Shown here: piece by piece, positions 23,315 through 35,300 of the stretch | How the letters are laid out: the number at the start of each line of letters is the position of its first letter | How positions within the stretch are numbered: the first letter of the stretch is position 1 | From: Perkinsus olseni | Taxonomy: Eukaryota > Perkinsozoa > Perkinsida > Perkinsidae | Reading direction: 5' to 3' | NCBI GenBank assembly: GCA_013115135.1 | Contig: JABANP010000065.1 | Location: 113,773 to 177,772, forward strand | DNA length: 64,000 nucleotides | Made by a program: the position numbers and the translations under genes | The notes under the pieces: generated by a model | The model's database searches: none | Told to the model about the DNA's origin: nothing | Seen by the model: only the letters and a program-made list of their open reading frames with translations

Positions 23315-25031
23315 ATGCTCCTCTTTATTACTGCCAACACGGGAGAATGTTTCGAAGCAAAAGCGATCTTTGAAGCACCTCGCTGGATGAACGCTGATGA
23401 AGATTTCTAGCCATTTTGTGTGTCTAGCCTCGGCACCATAAGGTGTCCATTATCGCTGAGCTATCTTCTTTAATATGAAGAGAATTCATAGGAAACACAG
23501 TCATTGACGTGTCATCGACCTAATGGGAAAGATCAAGACGATGAAGACGCTGTCTTCGAAGTAGTGCACTATACTTTGTGCAGCACGCACGCTCATACCC
23601 ACATGGTAGTCCTCCTGAGAGACTTGGATTAAGCATTTATGTGGATCTGAGCTACGTTGGAAAGGACTTCATTCTTCCGGAGAGCAAGGTCGCGGCGGGG
23701 CTGCTACTCGGCTCGAATGGTTCTGCTAGCACTAAGTGCTTACGTGGGCTACACGGACGGCGCTTACGAACACTACCAACAAAAGATCGGAAACAAGCGA
23801 GGAATAGTCTTCTCAGGTTGTCAAACCGCTACGCAGGTGACCACTTCTTCGACCTAACAGTCACAGGAGACGTCTAATCAGATTTTTCTCGAGGTGTCCG
23901 CGGGTCGCGCCTCTGGTCCAACCTGAGCACCAACGGAAGGCTTTCCTCGAAGCTTTACAAGTGAGCATTTTCGATGTATATTACGGTCCGTCGAGTAGGA
24001 ATGAGATTCGCCACGGATTTCAGTGAAGCAACGGGGCTTTAGAGTGAGTTGGACGAGGAAAATGGCCTGGAAATGAGGCCAGGCGTTCTCCATCTGGCCA
24101 GTACAAGTGCATAGAATCCACTGCCTCCTGGGAGGTAGCTCTAGTTCGGCGTGACTTCCGAAATGCCACGAGACTGAGGCCCCGCCGCCAGTAACACAGA
24201 AGGCCAAACTCAGAATGAAGCTCGGATTTGGCCGCTACAGCTACTCCCACTGTGGTAAGCTCTTGTCTCTCGCGGACGAAACAGGTTCTTCTGGCATAAA
24301 TCTCTGGATACACTACCCGCAAACCAGTCGGGGAAAACTCAGACGTTAAATCTGAGGTCTCTACTCTGAAGACATCACCGCGCTCGAGAACTCCTGTCAG
24401 TGATAATGCCGTACGGTAGGACCACTGTCACTGTGCCATCTACTGTATCTGCTTGTCCATTGACGCATGTGAGCGCTTCGTCTCGCCGAACTATTCTGAG
24501 ATATGCAACACCTCCGATTTTCAGTATAATCGTTGTTCGTCATCCGGTTCATCTGCTCGTCGTTCTAAGAAGGACTTATTCAGGCAAGCTATTTCTACCC
24601 CCAATTGGGGTCGTGCTACTACACTTAGTTGACTTAGCTAAACGCAAGGAACAACGCGCAGTTTCGACTCTATCATAAGCAATAGCATTGCGATTAAGCC
24701 GGCCAGCAACGGATTGAAGCACAGGCGTACGTGTTTCAGTCTGCAGGTCAGATGCTCGCCAACTATAAGCGCGATGAGGCAAACATACAAACCATGAGCC
24801 TTGGCATGTGGCATACACTAGAACAGAAGTTGGTTGTAGAACCGATCATGATTATTGCCTCAACCTGAGCATTGATGGCCCCTCACTGACAACTCAAGAA
24901 GAAAAGACGAAGACGTAACCAACACTACCTGTCTTTATCACATTAAATGGTGACTTCAAATAAGAAGATGAGCAAGCAAGAAAGTTCACATAAAGATTAG
25001 CTCAAGAAAGAAAGTTCACGTAGAGATGAGC
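23315..25031. other. Spacer between oxidase copies 5 and 6
   Basis: No convincing gene was found. A short ATG frame at 23717-23857 (47 aa, hydrophobic start MVLLALSAYVGY) could be a secreted peptide or chance; I do not call it. Confidence 0.4.
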
Positions 25032-27386
25032 TCAATTACAACTGCAGGGCTCCGTCGTTCCCCAACAGATGGGAGGATATTCCCAGTGCTTACAATAGGA
25101 ACTCTCTTTGAGACTAGCACAACGAAGATCTTCCTCGTAACAATTTTGACCGGTACTCGCAGGAGTGGTCGTAGAAGTAGAGACTCGAGCACAGGTACAA
25201 GGCTCATTGCTTCCCCAACAGACAGACGGGAGTTTATAGGTCATGCAGAAGGAACCAGAGTAGCCTTCGGAACACTTTCTGTCGGCCTCTTCGCAGTCAC
25301 TCGGACTGCCCGACGTGGTCGTCGGGACCACAGCCGTGGTCGTCGGGACCACAGTCGTGGTCGTAGGAACCTCAGTCGTGGTCGTAGGAACCTCAGTCGT
25401 GGTCGTAGGAACCTCAGTCGTGGTCGTAGGAACCTCAGTCGTGGTCGTAGGAACCTCAGTCGTGGTCGTAGGAACCTCAGTCGTGGTCGTAGGAACCTCA
25501 GTCGTGGTCGTAGGAACCTCAGTCGTGGTCGTAGGAACCTCAGTCGTGGTCGTAGGAACCTCAGTCGTGGTCGTAGGAACCTCAGTCGTGGTCGTAGGAA
25601 CCTCAGTCGTGGTCGTAGGAACCTCAGTCGTGGTCGTAGGAACCTCAGTCGTGGTCGTAGGAACCTCAGTCGTGGTCGTAGGAACCGCAGTCGTGGTCGT
25701 AGGAACCTCAGTCGTGGTCGTAGGAACCTCAGTCGTGGTCGTAGTCGTCTCAACCCCGCATATGCTGTCATCGATATCAATGGTCATCAAGTCAACAGCC
25801 TTGAAGTTGAACATATCAATCGCGTTGTAGCGGCACTTGGCTTGTTGAAGCCTCGGATAGGTATCCGCATTCGGGAAGTACTGATCAATCCACTCGCGGC
25901 CCACAGCCAAGTCAGAATCGATATAATTCTGATAAGCAGTACCGAGAGAACCAGAGAAGACCGAATCGTAGGTGTTCTGAAGCCACTCAAGCTTATCAGT
26001 GGGGGTCTCTTCGTCTCTATCCCAGATAGCCAGCATCTGCATGTGCCACCCAGGCGTCCTGTGGTCGAAGGAGGTACACTTTCCGGCACTCTGGTCGCAA
26101 TCCTCAGGCTCTTCCGACATAGCATGACCGTAGAAGTCAAGTAGTATGACGCAGTCACCGGGTGATTGACATGCCGGGTCGACTGCGGCTTCGGCAAGGG
26201 ACTGCAGATCCTCCATACGCATATCCTTCGGGAAATAAATGGACTTTGCTTTATTGGGGCCACCGTAGACGTCTCTATCAAACGCCCAGCACTTATACAT
26301 AGCCTCTTCCAACTCCTCCTCGCTGCAGTTGGCAACGCCTTCAGGAGGGTAGAAGTCCATCCACGAATCAGCAGTGCAATCGGCCCAAAACCACATGGCC
26401 TTTCCGAAGTCCTGCTCGACACGAAGAGGGTTGGGCAACCCGACAGCAGCCTGCATGGCATCCAACTTAGCATGGCAAGCTGAGCAATCACCAGTCGCAT
26501 CACAGATACACTGGGCGCTGTACTGAATGCCACCGCCGCCCAAGAACTTGCCGATACCGAAAATCTCAGGACCAGCAGCACCGGAGTGCATGAAGTCCTG
26601 AAAATCTTTGATCCTCTGAGCTTGAAGGGAGGGGTCTACATCGAAGTTCTTCCCAGAGATAACAACAACGTTGGTGACAGGGAAGGCGTCGTAGCTGAGT
26701 GAAACTAATGCACCATAGTTGCCACCCATACCGCCGCGCACAGCAAACAGAAGATCAGAATGCTCGTTGTAACCGGTAGCTGTGACCAACTCGAACTTGT
26801 CTTCCTCACGATTGTAGACGACAACCTCGGCAGCGACGATTCTATCAGAGCTCATGCCGTACATGGCTGACGATAGACCGTGACCCCCACCAGAGGTCAG
26901 ACCGGCTATACCAACAGATGAACCAGAACCACCGGCAAATCCAAGGGGAGGATCATGACGAGCCAACCTCGAGTAGACTTCCAGCAGTTTCAAACCAGAA
27001 CCGAGCTTGACGATGTACCGACCTCCTTCGGGAACGACCTCGAGGCCTTTCAACTCCGTGAAGCTGATTATGATACCTCCATTGACCGTCGATTGACCGA
27101 TGTAGGAATGACCACCGTTACTCCGCAGGGCCACGGGGGCATCCTCTTCGTAGCAGATCTCCAAGGCGGTGATGATATCCTCCGCAGAGAATACATAAAC
27201 CATAGCAGCCGGAACGTAGCCATTAGCTGCATCAAACCGAGTATTGTAGGGCGGAGGTATACCCCCAGTTTGGACTTGCCCCGGGAGGACATCTATCAAG
27301 CGGTAGACAGCATCATTAACGTCAGCTGAGACCAAGAGGCATAAGGGAACAAGTAAGACCAGTGCGAAGTGCGGTAGAGAAGGCAT
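25032..27386 (-). CDS. Secreted FAD-linked oxidase with mucin-like stalk (array copy 6, intact)
   Basis: This is a complete 784-residue frame from ATG 27386 to 25032. MPSLPHFALVLLVPLCLLVSA is a signal peptide. The FAD domain carries NGGHSYIGQS with the His at about 93, and SVGIAGLTSGGGHG. The BBE block reads DSDLAVGREWIDQYFPNADTY. About 20 EVPTTTT heptads form the stalk. Two six-Cys modules follow (CWGSNEPCTC and CWGTTEPCSCN). It is almost identical to copy 5 in the catalytic part, but the stalk repeat has a different sequence and length. That combination suggests gene duplication followed by independent repeat expansion, or a swap of the stalk. Role as for copy 4. Confidence 0.88.
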   Translation of the reverse strand: MPSLPHFALVLLVPLCLLVSADVNDAVYRLIDVLPGQVQTGGIPPPYNTRFDAANGYVPAAMVYVFSAEDIITALEICYEEDAPVALRSNGGHSYIGQSTVNGGIIISFTELKGLEVVPEGGRYIVKLGSGLKLLEVYSRLARHDPPLGFAGGSGSSVGIAGLTSGGGHGLSSAMYGMSSDRIVAAEVVVYNREEDKFELVTATGYNEHSDLLFAVRGGMGGNYGALVSLSYDAFPVTNVVVISGKNFDVDPSLQAQRIKDFQDFMHSGAAGPEIFGIGKFLGGGGIQYSAQCICDATGDCSACHAKLDAMQAAVGLPNPLRVEQDFGKAMWFWADCTADSWMDFYPPEGVANCSEEELEEAMYKCWAFDRDVYGGPNKAKSIYFPKDMRMEDLQSLAEAAVDPACQSPGDCVILLDFYGHAMSEEPEDCDQSAGKCTSFDHRTPGWHMQMLAIWDRDEETPTDKLEWLQNTYDSVFSGSLGTAYQNYIDSDLAVGREWIDQYFPNADTYPRLQQAKCRYNAIDMFNFKAVDLMTIDIDDSICGVETTTTTTEVPTTTTEVPTTTTAVPTTTTEVPTTTTEVPTTTTEVPTTTTEVPTTTTEVPTTTTEVPTTTTEVPTTTTEVPTTTTEVPTTTTEVPTTTTEVPTTTTEVPTTTTEVPTTTTEVPTTTTEVPTTTTVVPTTTAVVPTTTSGSPSDCEEADRKCSEGYSGSFCMTYKLPSVCWGSNEPCTCARVSTSTTTPASTGQNCYEEDLRCASLKESSYCKHWEYPPICWGTTEPCSCN
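25318..25737 (-). repeat. 21-bp minisatellite, 20 copies, coding EVPTTTT
   Basis: The plus-strand unit is GTCGTAGGAACCTCAGTCGTG, repeated at exact 21-nt steps from 25318 to 25717. The first two units are diverged (GTCGTCGGGACCACAG). It keeps the reading frame throughout and encodes the Thr-rich stalk of oxidase copy 6. Confidence 0.95.
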
Positions 27387-27845
27387 TATAACGATGAAAG
27401 GTGGTTATGGGAAACTGCGTGAAGTATTCATTAATCGAGGCTGCTGAATTAGTGGCCCTGACAGTCATCGTCAATACTCTCTTTGAATCACCTTCTGGGG
27501 CGCGTCACAATTCGGCTCTAGCCTCTGCACGAAATAATGGCCGACTCCACACAGTCTCTAACACAACACGACGTGTCTTTTCTCGCCTAGAGTCTTTTCG
27601 ACTACTAATAAGGTTCGAGGATCCAAAGCCTTTCTTTCGATTCCTGTATAAAGAAATATTCGCTCTTGTTGGGCGTATCGCTATGTCGAGATTTTCCGAC
27701 TTTTATCTGGCTCCCAATCTCCCGAGCACTTGCAGAAACGAGACCACAAGAAGACAAGTAAGGAACGAATTCGATGAGTCGTAAAACGGTCGTCAACAGC
27801 AACTCGTCACGTCAAACAAGGGCTCCACCGCTTCAGGCAGACGCT

Positions 27846-30800
27846 TCAGGCTGTCTTCAAAACTCGTTTAGTAGTTGCCCGGCGATAGAACCACTGGAGG
27901 GCTAGGAGTGCTGCAGACACGCAGGCCGCTATAGCGAAGGTGCAGTCAAACCGAAGCTGCATTGAGGCGAAGTCCACCTGAAACCGATACAATCAGGCCC
28001 CTAACAGCCGGCACAGCGCATTAACGCCGCAGAACGCGAATGGATACGTTCAAGCCGAGCCCTAGCCACAAACCGTCATACACGAAAGGGCTTGAACTCC
28101 CAAGTGGCTCATGGCTAGTAATTTGACGGCGGCTAGGGGATGAGAGATCCTTCCGGACGGCTGCTAGCTTCACTCGAACAGCTCAATCGTGTACGCAATT
28201 TGGATCCGTAAGTGAAAAGTGATCGTTTTTGCAACGCCCAGGACGAGTAGTTTTAAAAACATGTGCCGAATAAGCCACCTTATCCCCGAAGAATCTCTCG
28301 AGTTCTATTCTCGCTCTGCTATTCAGCGGCAATGCTCCCCTCATCATCAATGTACATGTACAGAAGTACAACAACATCATCTAAAAGGAAGGCGATACAG
28401 TACACGAATGCTCCTGACCAATCTTCCACCTGGGCCATGATAATTGCGATCGCTGCGTTCGTCTTCTGTGAGGACTCCATCCCTGCATGCCTGAAGAATC
28501 TTCTTTCTCGGAACCATCCACTCCAGTGCAGTGCACGCGAGCCGAAGCACAGTGTACAACAGCTCAAGAAAGTAGGCCCGAAGCGACTCGATTTGGTTCA
28601 GGCAAGGGATCCGACTTACGGCTGAAGTAGTCTGAATATCGACAGCAGCTGCGAGATGCAGTTCCTCGTGTTGCTTATGGCCAGGTATCCGATAAAGAGT
28701 ACAGTTAGTAGACGCAACCAGTACTGGACGTCAATTTCCAACTGAACGTGAGGGCATGCACGAAGGAGGTCTCAAAGAAACGAAGAACTCACGGGTGTGT
28801 ACGTGATGGCAGCTCTCAACACGCGCTCTATCAAACTCCTGTCAGTAACATTGCCCTTGATGAAGTTTCGAGAGGAAGTGATGATCTTGTAGCAGCAGAC
28901 AAGCGACATTATCCACCCTGAACAGAATTGAAACAAAGACAATATAGCGGAAGGCACCGGTGCCAAATCGAACCGAATAGTGGAGATCTTTTCGAGTGGG
29001 AGTGTTTGATAAAGTAGTAGAGCCAGAAACTAAGCGTGTTTCCGCCGGTGTCGTTCTCTACGGGTGAAACCTTCGATCAGCCAGTTTGGGACTCCCAAAT
29101 TGGGAGGGGAGGTAGCCGCGAATCTAACAGCTCCAACTAGGTCCTCCAGGTCATGCAAACGAAACTCTGCGAATGGCTTTGGAATACGGAATGCACGTTG
29201 CCTCCTATGAGAAACGGGCGAAAAGGATTTTCCCTGCATTCTTTTGAAGTCGAAAAAATGCAACATGCAAAAATGAGGCCACTATGCCAGATGGGAAGGG
29301 TTCAGGGTTTGACACCGAGCTTTTCTCGAGCTTCGTGCTCATCCACACTTAGCAGTGCATTGACCGTCCTTCATTGACCCTTACTCTAATTTGAGGGTGC
29401 TTCAAGCAGGCTCACTGGATGGACGCTACTCGGAAGTTTAGCGACAAAGAAATTCGTGAAAACTACCAGTGTTCTCAGAGAATGCTCCCCCGCAACAGTA
29501 GCGGTAAGCGAGTTCCGTTAGTAGTTGGAAAACTTCTCTGGAATATGGTAGTGAGAAGATGTGATGAGAGGCCCAAGTGAGCCACATGGATAGACTGGTC
29601 ATGGACACTCTGAGGAGCACTCCGGCCACCATAACGGAGTCATGCAGGACCGGAACTCTATCGCAGCGAACTGCTGAGCGACATCTCGGGCGCCGCCGCG
29701 GTTGTGCCGAGTCGATAAAAACGAGTGGCCTACCCCATAAGTTTTTTATTCGCCCTATGCGAGTGGTGGAGTAGAGAACTCGCTGCCTCTCCTCGGTGAG
29801 ATTCTCCAAACTGGTGTACATCTCAGAACCTGTCACGAACGACACAGAGGATCATTAAAAGCAATCATCGACCTGGGATACGGACACGAGTCACAATCCT
29901 AACGCATACACGAGAATGTGAGATTGTCAGTTCGATTCAAAGGCGGAGTACAGATCGTGTGAAGCTCTCATGACTCGAGGCTGGAGTGCCCTGGCGGGAC
30001 TTGAGTAGCCCTTTGGGCTAGAAGCAAGCGAAGACATGAGGATGATCTCACTCATAGACTCCAGTGCCTCGATCTCGTACAGCATGTCCTTCTCGGACGA
30101 ACCTTCAGATGCGCCGCCCAGTATCCAGCCCAGGACACTCGAGACATACCCTGTTCAACAACCAACTTACTACAACGCGTCCTGTCTACGTCGATGACTC
30201 ACCCTTCGCCCGCCCCGGGGCTGCACTAAGCCCGCTGGCCCGGTTATGTCTCTCCAGGAGAACGGCTCTCTTCCTCTCGCCGATCAACTGTAAAGTGTGG
30301 AGTAGCCGTTTCTGCTGTTCCCGAAGCTGCATCCTCGTCACCTGCCAGTATGCTAGTACATTCTTCACGACAACAACCCCTTAAGAACTGCAGCCCGAAG
30401 GCTCACAACAGGGCAGCTATCATTCGAACGCTCGAACTGCAACCCCCAACAGTGTCGTTTGAAGAGTGATTGAGCAGGTGGAGCTTACAGGGTTCATCAG
30501 CCTGGATATATTAGAATAGGGGAACTTCACAGCACCATACCCAGACACGATGGCTACCAGTACCACTCCAATCGATCCTGTTGTCGACAATAGGAAGCCA
30601 CTGCCTGAGGGAAGCATGATCGGCAAGGTGGGCTTCCCTCCACTCAGCGAAGGGTCCAACAGAGCACCAGAGCTAGCCGATATTCCACGTGGAATGGCCA
30701 GCCAGAATCATTCACGAGATGTCGGATAAGCAGACTCAGTCAGAGCATGCATCATCATCTCGACGGAGCCGGCGCCGCCAGACCCTGGGTTGCACAGAGC

Positions 30801-31880
30801 TATGGCAGACTACCGATGCTCTGTGCAAGATTCAGATTCGCGAGCCCCTTGCCGAATCTTTTCTGTATTCCTCAGTTCCATCTATCCGACCAACCACCCG
30901 TAGCCTTCCCGACCACTACTTTGCTTCATTGTCCAAAAGACTATATACAGCGCCAGGCCCCCACAGCACAGCAATTGCACCCTATGGGGTAAAGACGAAC
31001 CCTTCACAGCAGTAGAACCTCCGGAACTAGAACCTGACGCGAGATCCGAGGTGGTAGGGAACGAAGGGCAGCAGCTTACTGTGAGATCGTCTCGGGCACG
31101 CTATTATGAGAAGCGATATGGGCAGTAGGACATAGACCATCAGAAGGATGCCGCTCAAGCATGTATCTATTCAATCAACTCCCACGGGGTCGAACCCGGG
31201 CGGCAAGGTCGACAGCTTGACACACTAACGGCTGTGCCAGTCTTACTCCATGCAACCATCCTTGCGTGAGCATCCACTACTGGCGCCAACTGTAATCCCA
31301 GGAGTAGAATTAACAAGCCGCTCAGCGAGAGTGAGAGTGAGAATCCACCCGCAGCCAGAGTGACAGCAGATGATGAACTCAGAGGAAGATCTCGAAATAG
31401 AACTCGGCGTGAAAACCATCTGAAAGCGGTTGTTCATGAGCTTCCCAAACCGTAAAATGAAACTTCCGCTACAACCTCATACTGATAGAAGCAGTTTGCA
31501 GTGCGGGTGCCGGGAAGGGAGAGGGCTTCCAGTGCAGCGTATTGAATCCAGGACCAATCCTGTGATGATTCTGAGCCCAGCATTTACTCGTCTAACATCC
31601 CCAAGACAAAGCAATGCCCTCTACCATCCCCCCACTCGCACTCACCTCGGACGGAGTTCTATATTTGAGATTGAAGATTTCTCAGGGAGCTAGGGCCGAC
31701 ATGGGGAACCTCTATCAGTGATTCAGACAGATTGCATTACGACCAAGCGAGACTCATTGCTGAGCTCCCTTATTACATGCCTCCCGCGAGGAACATCACC
31801 CACATGCCCGACATAGCCAGGATAGCTGTCGAACCTCCGAGACGGTTCTGCACTGCAGCCTCGTCAAGTGAACTTGCCAT
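27846..31880 (-). CDS. GPHR: Golgi pH regulator (GPHR/GPR89) homologue, spliced
   Basis: Exons in gene order: to 30489 (contains IVSGYGAVKFPYSN, the family's LSGFGAV-NCPY block), 30341-30203 (REQQKRLLHTLQLIGERKR), 29829-29734 (MYTSLENLTEERQRVLYSTT), 28917-28793 (WIMSLVCCYKII), 28741-28620 (LEIDVQYWLRLLTVLFIGYL), 28490-28430 (KTNAAIAIIMAQ), 28380-28279 (MRGALPLNSR) and 27977-27846 (ends at the stop). All junctions are GT-AG and phases agree. Intron lengths are 147, 373, 816, 51, 129, 49 and 301 nt. The order and spacing of hydrophobic segments match GPHR, a multi-spanning Golgi/ER anion channel that sets organelle pH. Upstream exons are uncertain; ATG 31880 begins a plausible first membrane segment. 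The region from about 30680 to 31880 is therefore tentative. Confidence 0.8.
31176..31245 (-). other. tRNA-like sequence with canonical B box
   Basis: The minus strand shows CCCGGGTTCGACCCCGTGGG as a T-arm and an A-box-like GGCACAGCCGTTAGTGTG about 45 nt before it. I could not build a good anticodon arm. It is probably a tRNA-derived repeat or pseudogene inside the 5' part of the GPHR gene, in the gene's own orientation. Confidence 0.4.
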
Positions 31881-32319
31881 AATTCAGAATGAACATGAAC
31901 ACACTGCACGCTTGTGATGGGATTATTTCTCCTAAATTAGGAGTACCGGAAATCCAAGTCGTTACCTTCCACGAGTGTGACACTCGAGAGAAAGCCTGAG
32001 AGGGGCGGCAGAAGCATTGAGAGCCGACCATCAGTGACTGCGAACACAAACCCTTCATTCAACCTCCAAGACATCAACACTGTCATCACATGAAATCAAT
32101 TCATAAAGGTGCATGCTTGAGAACAGAAGAATCTGAGAAGCTGCTCCTCCCGTAGTGAAGCCCTTCTCTTCTCGAAACCGCAAACAGGAACTACGCGTGT
32201 TAACAGGTACCGACGAGCTCCCGTGAGTCGTACGACCAGCTGCGATCAATCCTAGCGAGTCAGATCCGATGTTCCAAGAGTTGATGCCGAATGCCAGCGA
32301 GCATCCGCCGACTGTCTCA

Positions 32320-35300
32320 TCACAAATTCAAGATGAGCCTCTTTCCATCGGGTATACTCGTCAAGGTGGACGACACCCCATCATCTCCTTGATGACGAGG
32401 CTCCGCGTAGTTTTCCTCAAACTCTCCTGTTAGCGATACAGCGGGTGAAGGCGGATAGGAGGCCCCTGGAAAAGCAAGGAAAGCTTTGATCCACTGCTCC
32501 TCGCTCGAACGATCCTCGGCCTCAGGCCACAGATCTTCAAGCTCGAAAGGCAATGAAAGATCTTCCTCATCTTCAGTGGTCCTTCCCCTGTCCATCTCAT
32601 GATGATGTTCAGCAGTGTGCCCCTCCGATTGGATGGACTCCTGCCGAATCAAAGATAGCCTCAACCCACTCATCGTTAGAGCGAGCCTCCGGATCAGGCC
32701 GAAGATCTCCAAACTCGAAGGGAAATTGAAGATCATCCACACTTGCAGAGGAACTCTCTCTCTCTGAATCATGATGATGCTCACCAGTACGCCCCTCGGG
32801 CTGTTCGGGGTCTGGCGCTCCGAGTAGAGCTTCGACCCACTCCTCGTAGGTCGAGGCTCGCTCAAGCTTCGACCGAACCTCGGCCCCAGGCCATTGATCT
32901 TCAAACTCGGGGGGCGATATGAGATCGTCCGCTCTTGCAATGGGCCTCCCCGTCTCTACCACATGATGATGATGGTCATGAGCTCGCCATTCACCTGGAC
33001 CGGAGCCCGAGGAATCGACTAAAGACCGGGCTGACTCCCAAGAAGAATCATGAGCTCCATCATGTCGGACACCGAAATTCGAAGCATCGAAGGACGAGGA
33101 CAGCAGGTCAGCACCAACATAGTTGCCAGCGGCATCCCTTGCATGGTAGAGGCCAGCGTCACTGGCGGACTCCTGCTCTCCATCGCGCATTAGAATCAAA
33201 CTGGATGGGGGCGATACACCATCGGCTTCCGGACTGATACGCTCTCCACTATCATCCCTAAATACTTTAGCAGGCGGTGACTGGCGGGCCTCGGGGCTCA
33301 CTTCGTCGAGCTCCATAGCAGACGAATGCTCAACAACAGTCTTACTACGAAAGCCATCACTAACTCCATTCGAGGCAGCGGTAGCTGATATTTTCGCGAG
33401 TTTTGGTTGACCTCTCTTCGGTGGTGGGTCGAATGTGACCTCGTGAAAGTCCCACTCACGAGATTCGCTACGCGGTTGGAGTTCCCGCTGTTTCCTCTTC
33501 CGCGCTCTCTTTTGTCGTGACGTCATCGACGGTGCGACTCGGCAGATGTCATCATAGGTGGGTAACCCTGGGAGATCTATCCGGAAAGCGTAACGAGTAG
33601 CGTGCCAACGGCTCCCCGTCTTCTCCGCGTCGATACCAACCACAAGCCCAAGGTTAGTGTAGCAGAAGATGAGCTGGGAAACGGGCCCTGAATCCGCTTT
33701 TTCCCTCTGGAGCTGCTCCAGGGTTCGATAAAGCCCCTCAACGAACGGCGCTACATCCGTTGGAGGCTCTACATGAAAGCACTTCGCGGTCTCGGCGATC
33801 GTCCAAGAGCCAAACTTTTTCAGAGTGCTCACAGTCCTGAAGGAATACCATCTCATCGGGGAAGCTTTTTCCATATCGATCCGCCTCCCCTTAGCGATGA
33901 CCATGAGCTTGACCAGCTGCCCCTCCTCACCATCAGTAACCACCATCTCGAAGCTGACCAGACGTGGGAGCTCCGGACAGATTGTACCATTCTGTTCAAC
34001 CGCTTTGTACGTCCCTGCAGGAAGACTGTCGGGCGTGACGAAATCCTGGCCTATCCGTCGCCCTTTTCCCGTTGGGGTTCGAGTTGAGGATGTTGTAGGT
34101 AAACCAGCGGCGTCTAATACATCTCCCAAGTAATCACTGCTTTCTCCCACTGGTTGCGACTTGCGGGCCGCGGTATCGGGCCCCACCTCATCGATGTCCA
34201 TAGCAGAAGGATGACCAATAACACTGATGGTGGACTCTCCCTTGCTTGCCTCAACATCAAGGCCAGCAGCACCGCCCCTAGAGGTTCGGGGCTTTGTTTT
34301 TGATTGTGGCTCTAATACAACCTCGTGGTGACTTATATTCGGGGCCTTGCCATGCCCTTGGGCTTCACGCCGAATCCTGTCCCTCTTCGTTTTGTGCATC
34401 TTGGACGTAACCGGCGGTGCGACTCTGCAGATGTCATCATAGGTGGGTGTTGATCCTGGTAGATCTATTCGGAAAGCATAGCGAGCAGCAACCCAACGAT
34501 TGCCCCACTTCTCCGCGCCGATGCCAACCATGAGTCCGAGGTTGGTGTAACAGAAGATGAGCTGGGATCCAGGGTATCGACTCGGGTTTTCCTCCCGAAG
34601 CTGCCTCAGGCTTCCATAAAGTCCCTCAGCAAAGAAGGATAGCTCGGCTGGAGGCGCAACATGAAAGCACCTCGCATCGCCCTCGATCGCCCGAGACCCT
34701 AATCTGGTCAGAGTGTGAACTGTGTCGTACGAATACCATTTCACCGGTAGCGCTTCCTCCATAATCACTCGTTTCGCCTCAGCGATGACCGCGAGCTTGA
34801 CAAGCTGTCCCTCTCCACCATTAGTCACCACCATCTCGAAGTCCCTGAGGTCCGGAAGCTCCGGACAGATTGTACCATTCTGTTTTACTGCTTTGTACGT
34901 CCCTGGAGGGAGACTCTCAGACGTGACGAACTCGGGGAGCGTGCTTTGCCTCTTCCGGTTAACTCTCCCGCACTACTTCCCGAAAGTGACAGCTCAGGCG
35001 CGGTGGACTCAGCCGCGCCGTCGAGGGAACCCGAACTTCTCCCGTCGGAAACCTTCTTACCTATCTTCGCGAGTTTCGGCGGCCCTCCTCCAGACAGGAA
35101 CTGGGAGGACCGCTTTTTCGATCTCACCAGCGCGCCATCGGCCGGGCCATTGAATAATGAGCCGACCGTAGAGCTGTTTGATAGAGCTACTCGGAAGCCG
35201 TAAAGAGTAGAATTCCAGTATCTCCCAGGGGGAGTGTTTCTCCCGATACCAACAATTACTCCCATCTCGGTTTGGCAGAAGACCAGATGTGAAGTTAATC

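Noticed and set aside
24400..24678. 92-codon plus-strand frame between oxidase copies
   Set aside because: It starts with GTG, has no domain or signal peptide, and codon use looks random.
25318..25737. Regular repeats as a CRISPR array
   Set aside because: The units are contiguous, in frame and lack unique spacers. They code a Thr-rich stalk in a eukaryotic gene.
25026..26144. Plus-strand frame of 372 codons rich in GRRNLSR repeats
   Set aside because: It is the antisense of the stalk and neighbouring coding sequence of oxidase copy 6; no start context or homology of its own.
28319..28567. Single-frame reading of 82 codons in the GPHR region
   Set aside because: It begins with TTG and crosses a 49-nt intron. 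The spliced frame matches GPHR instead.
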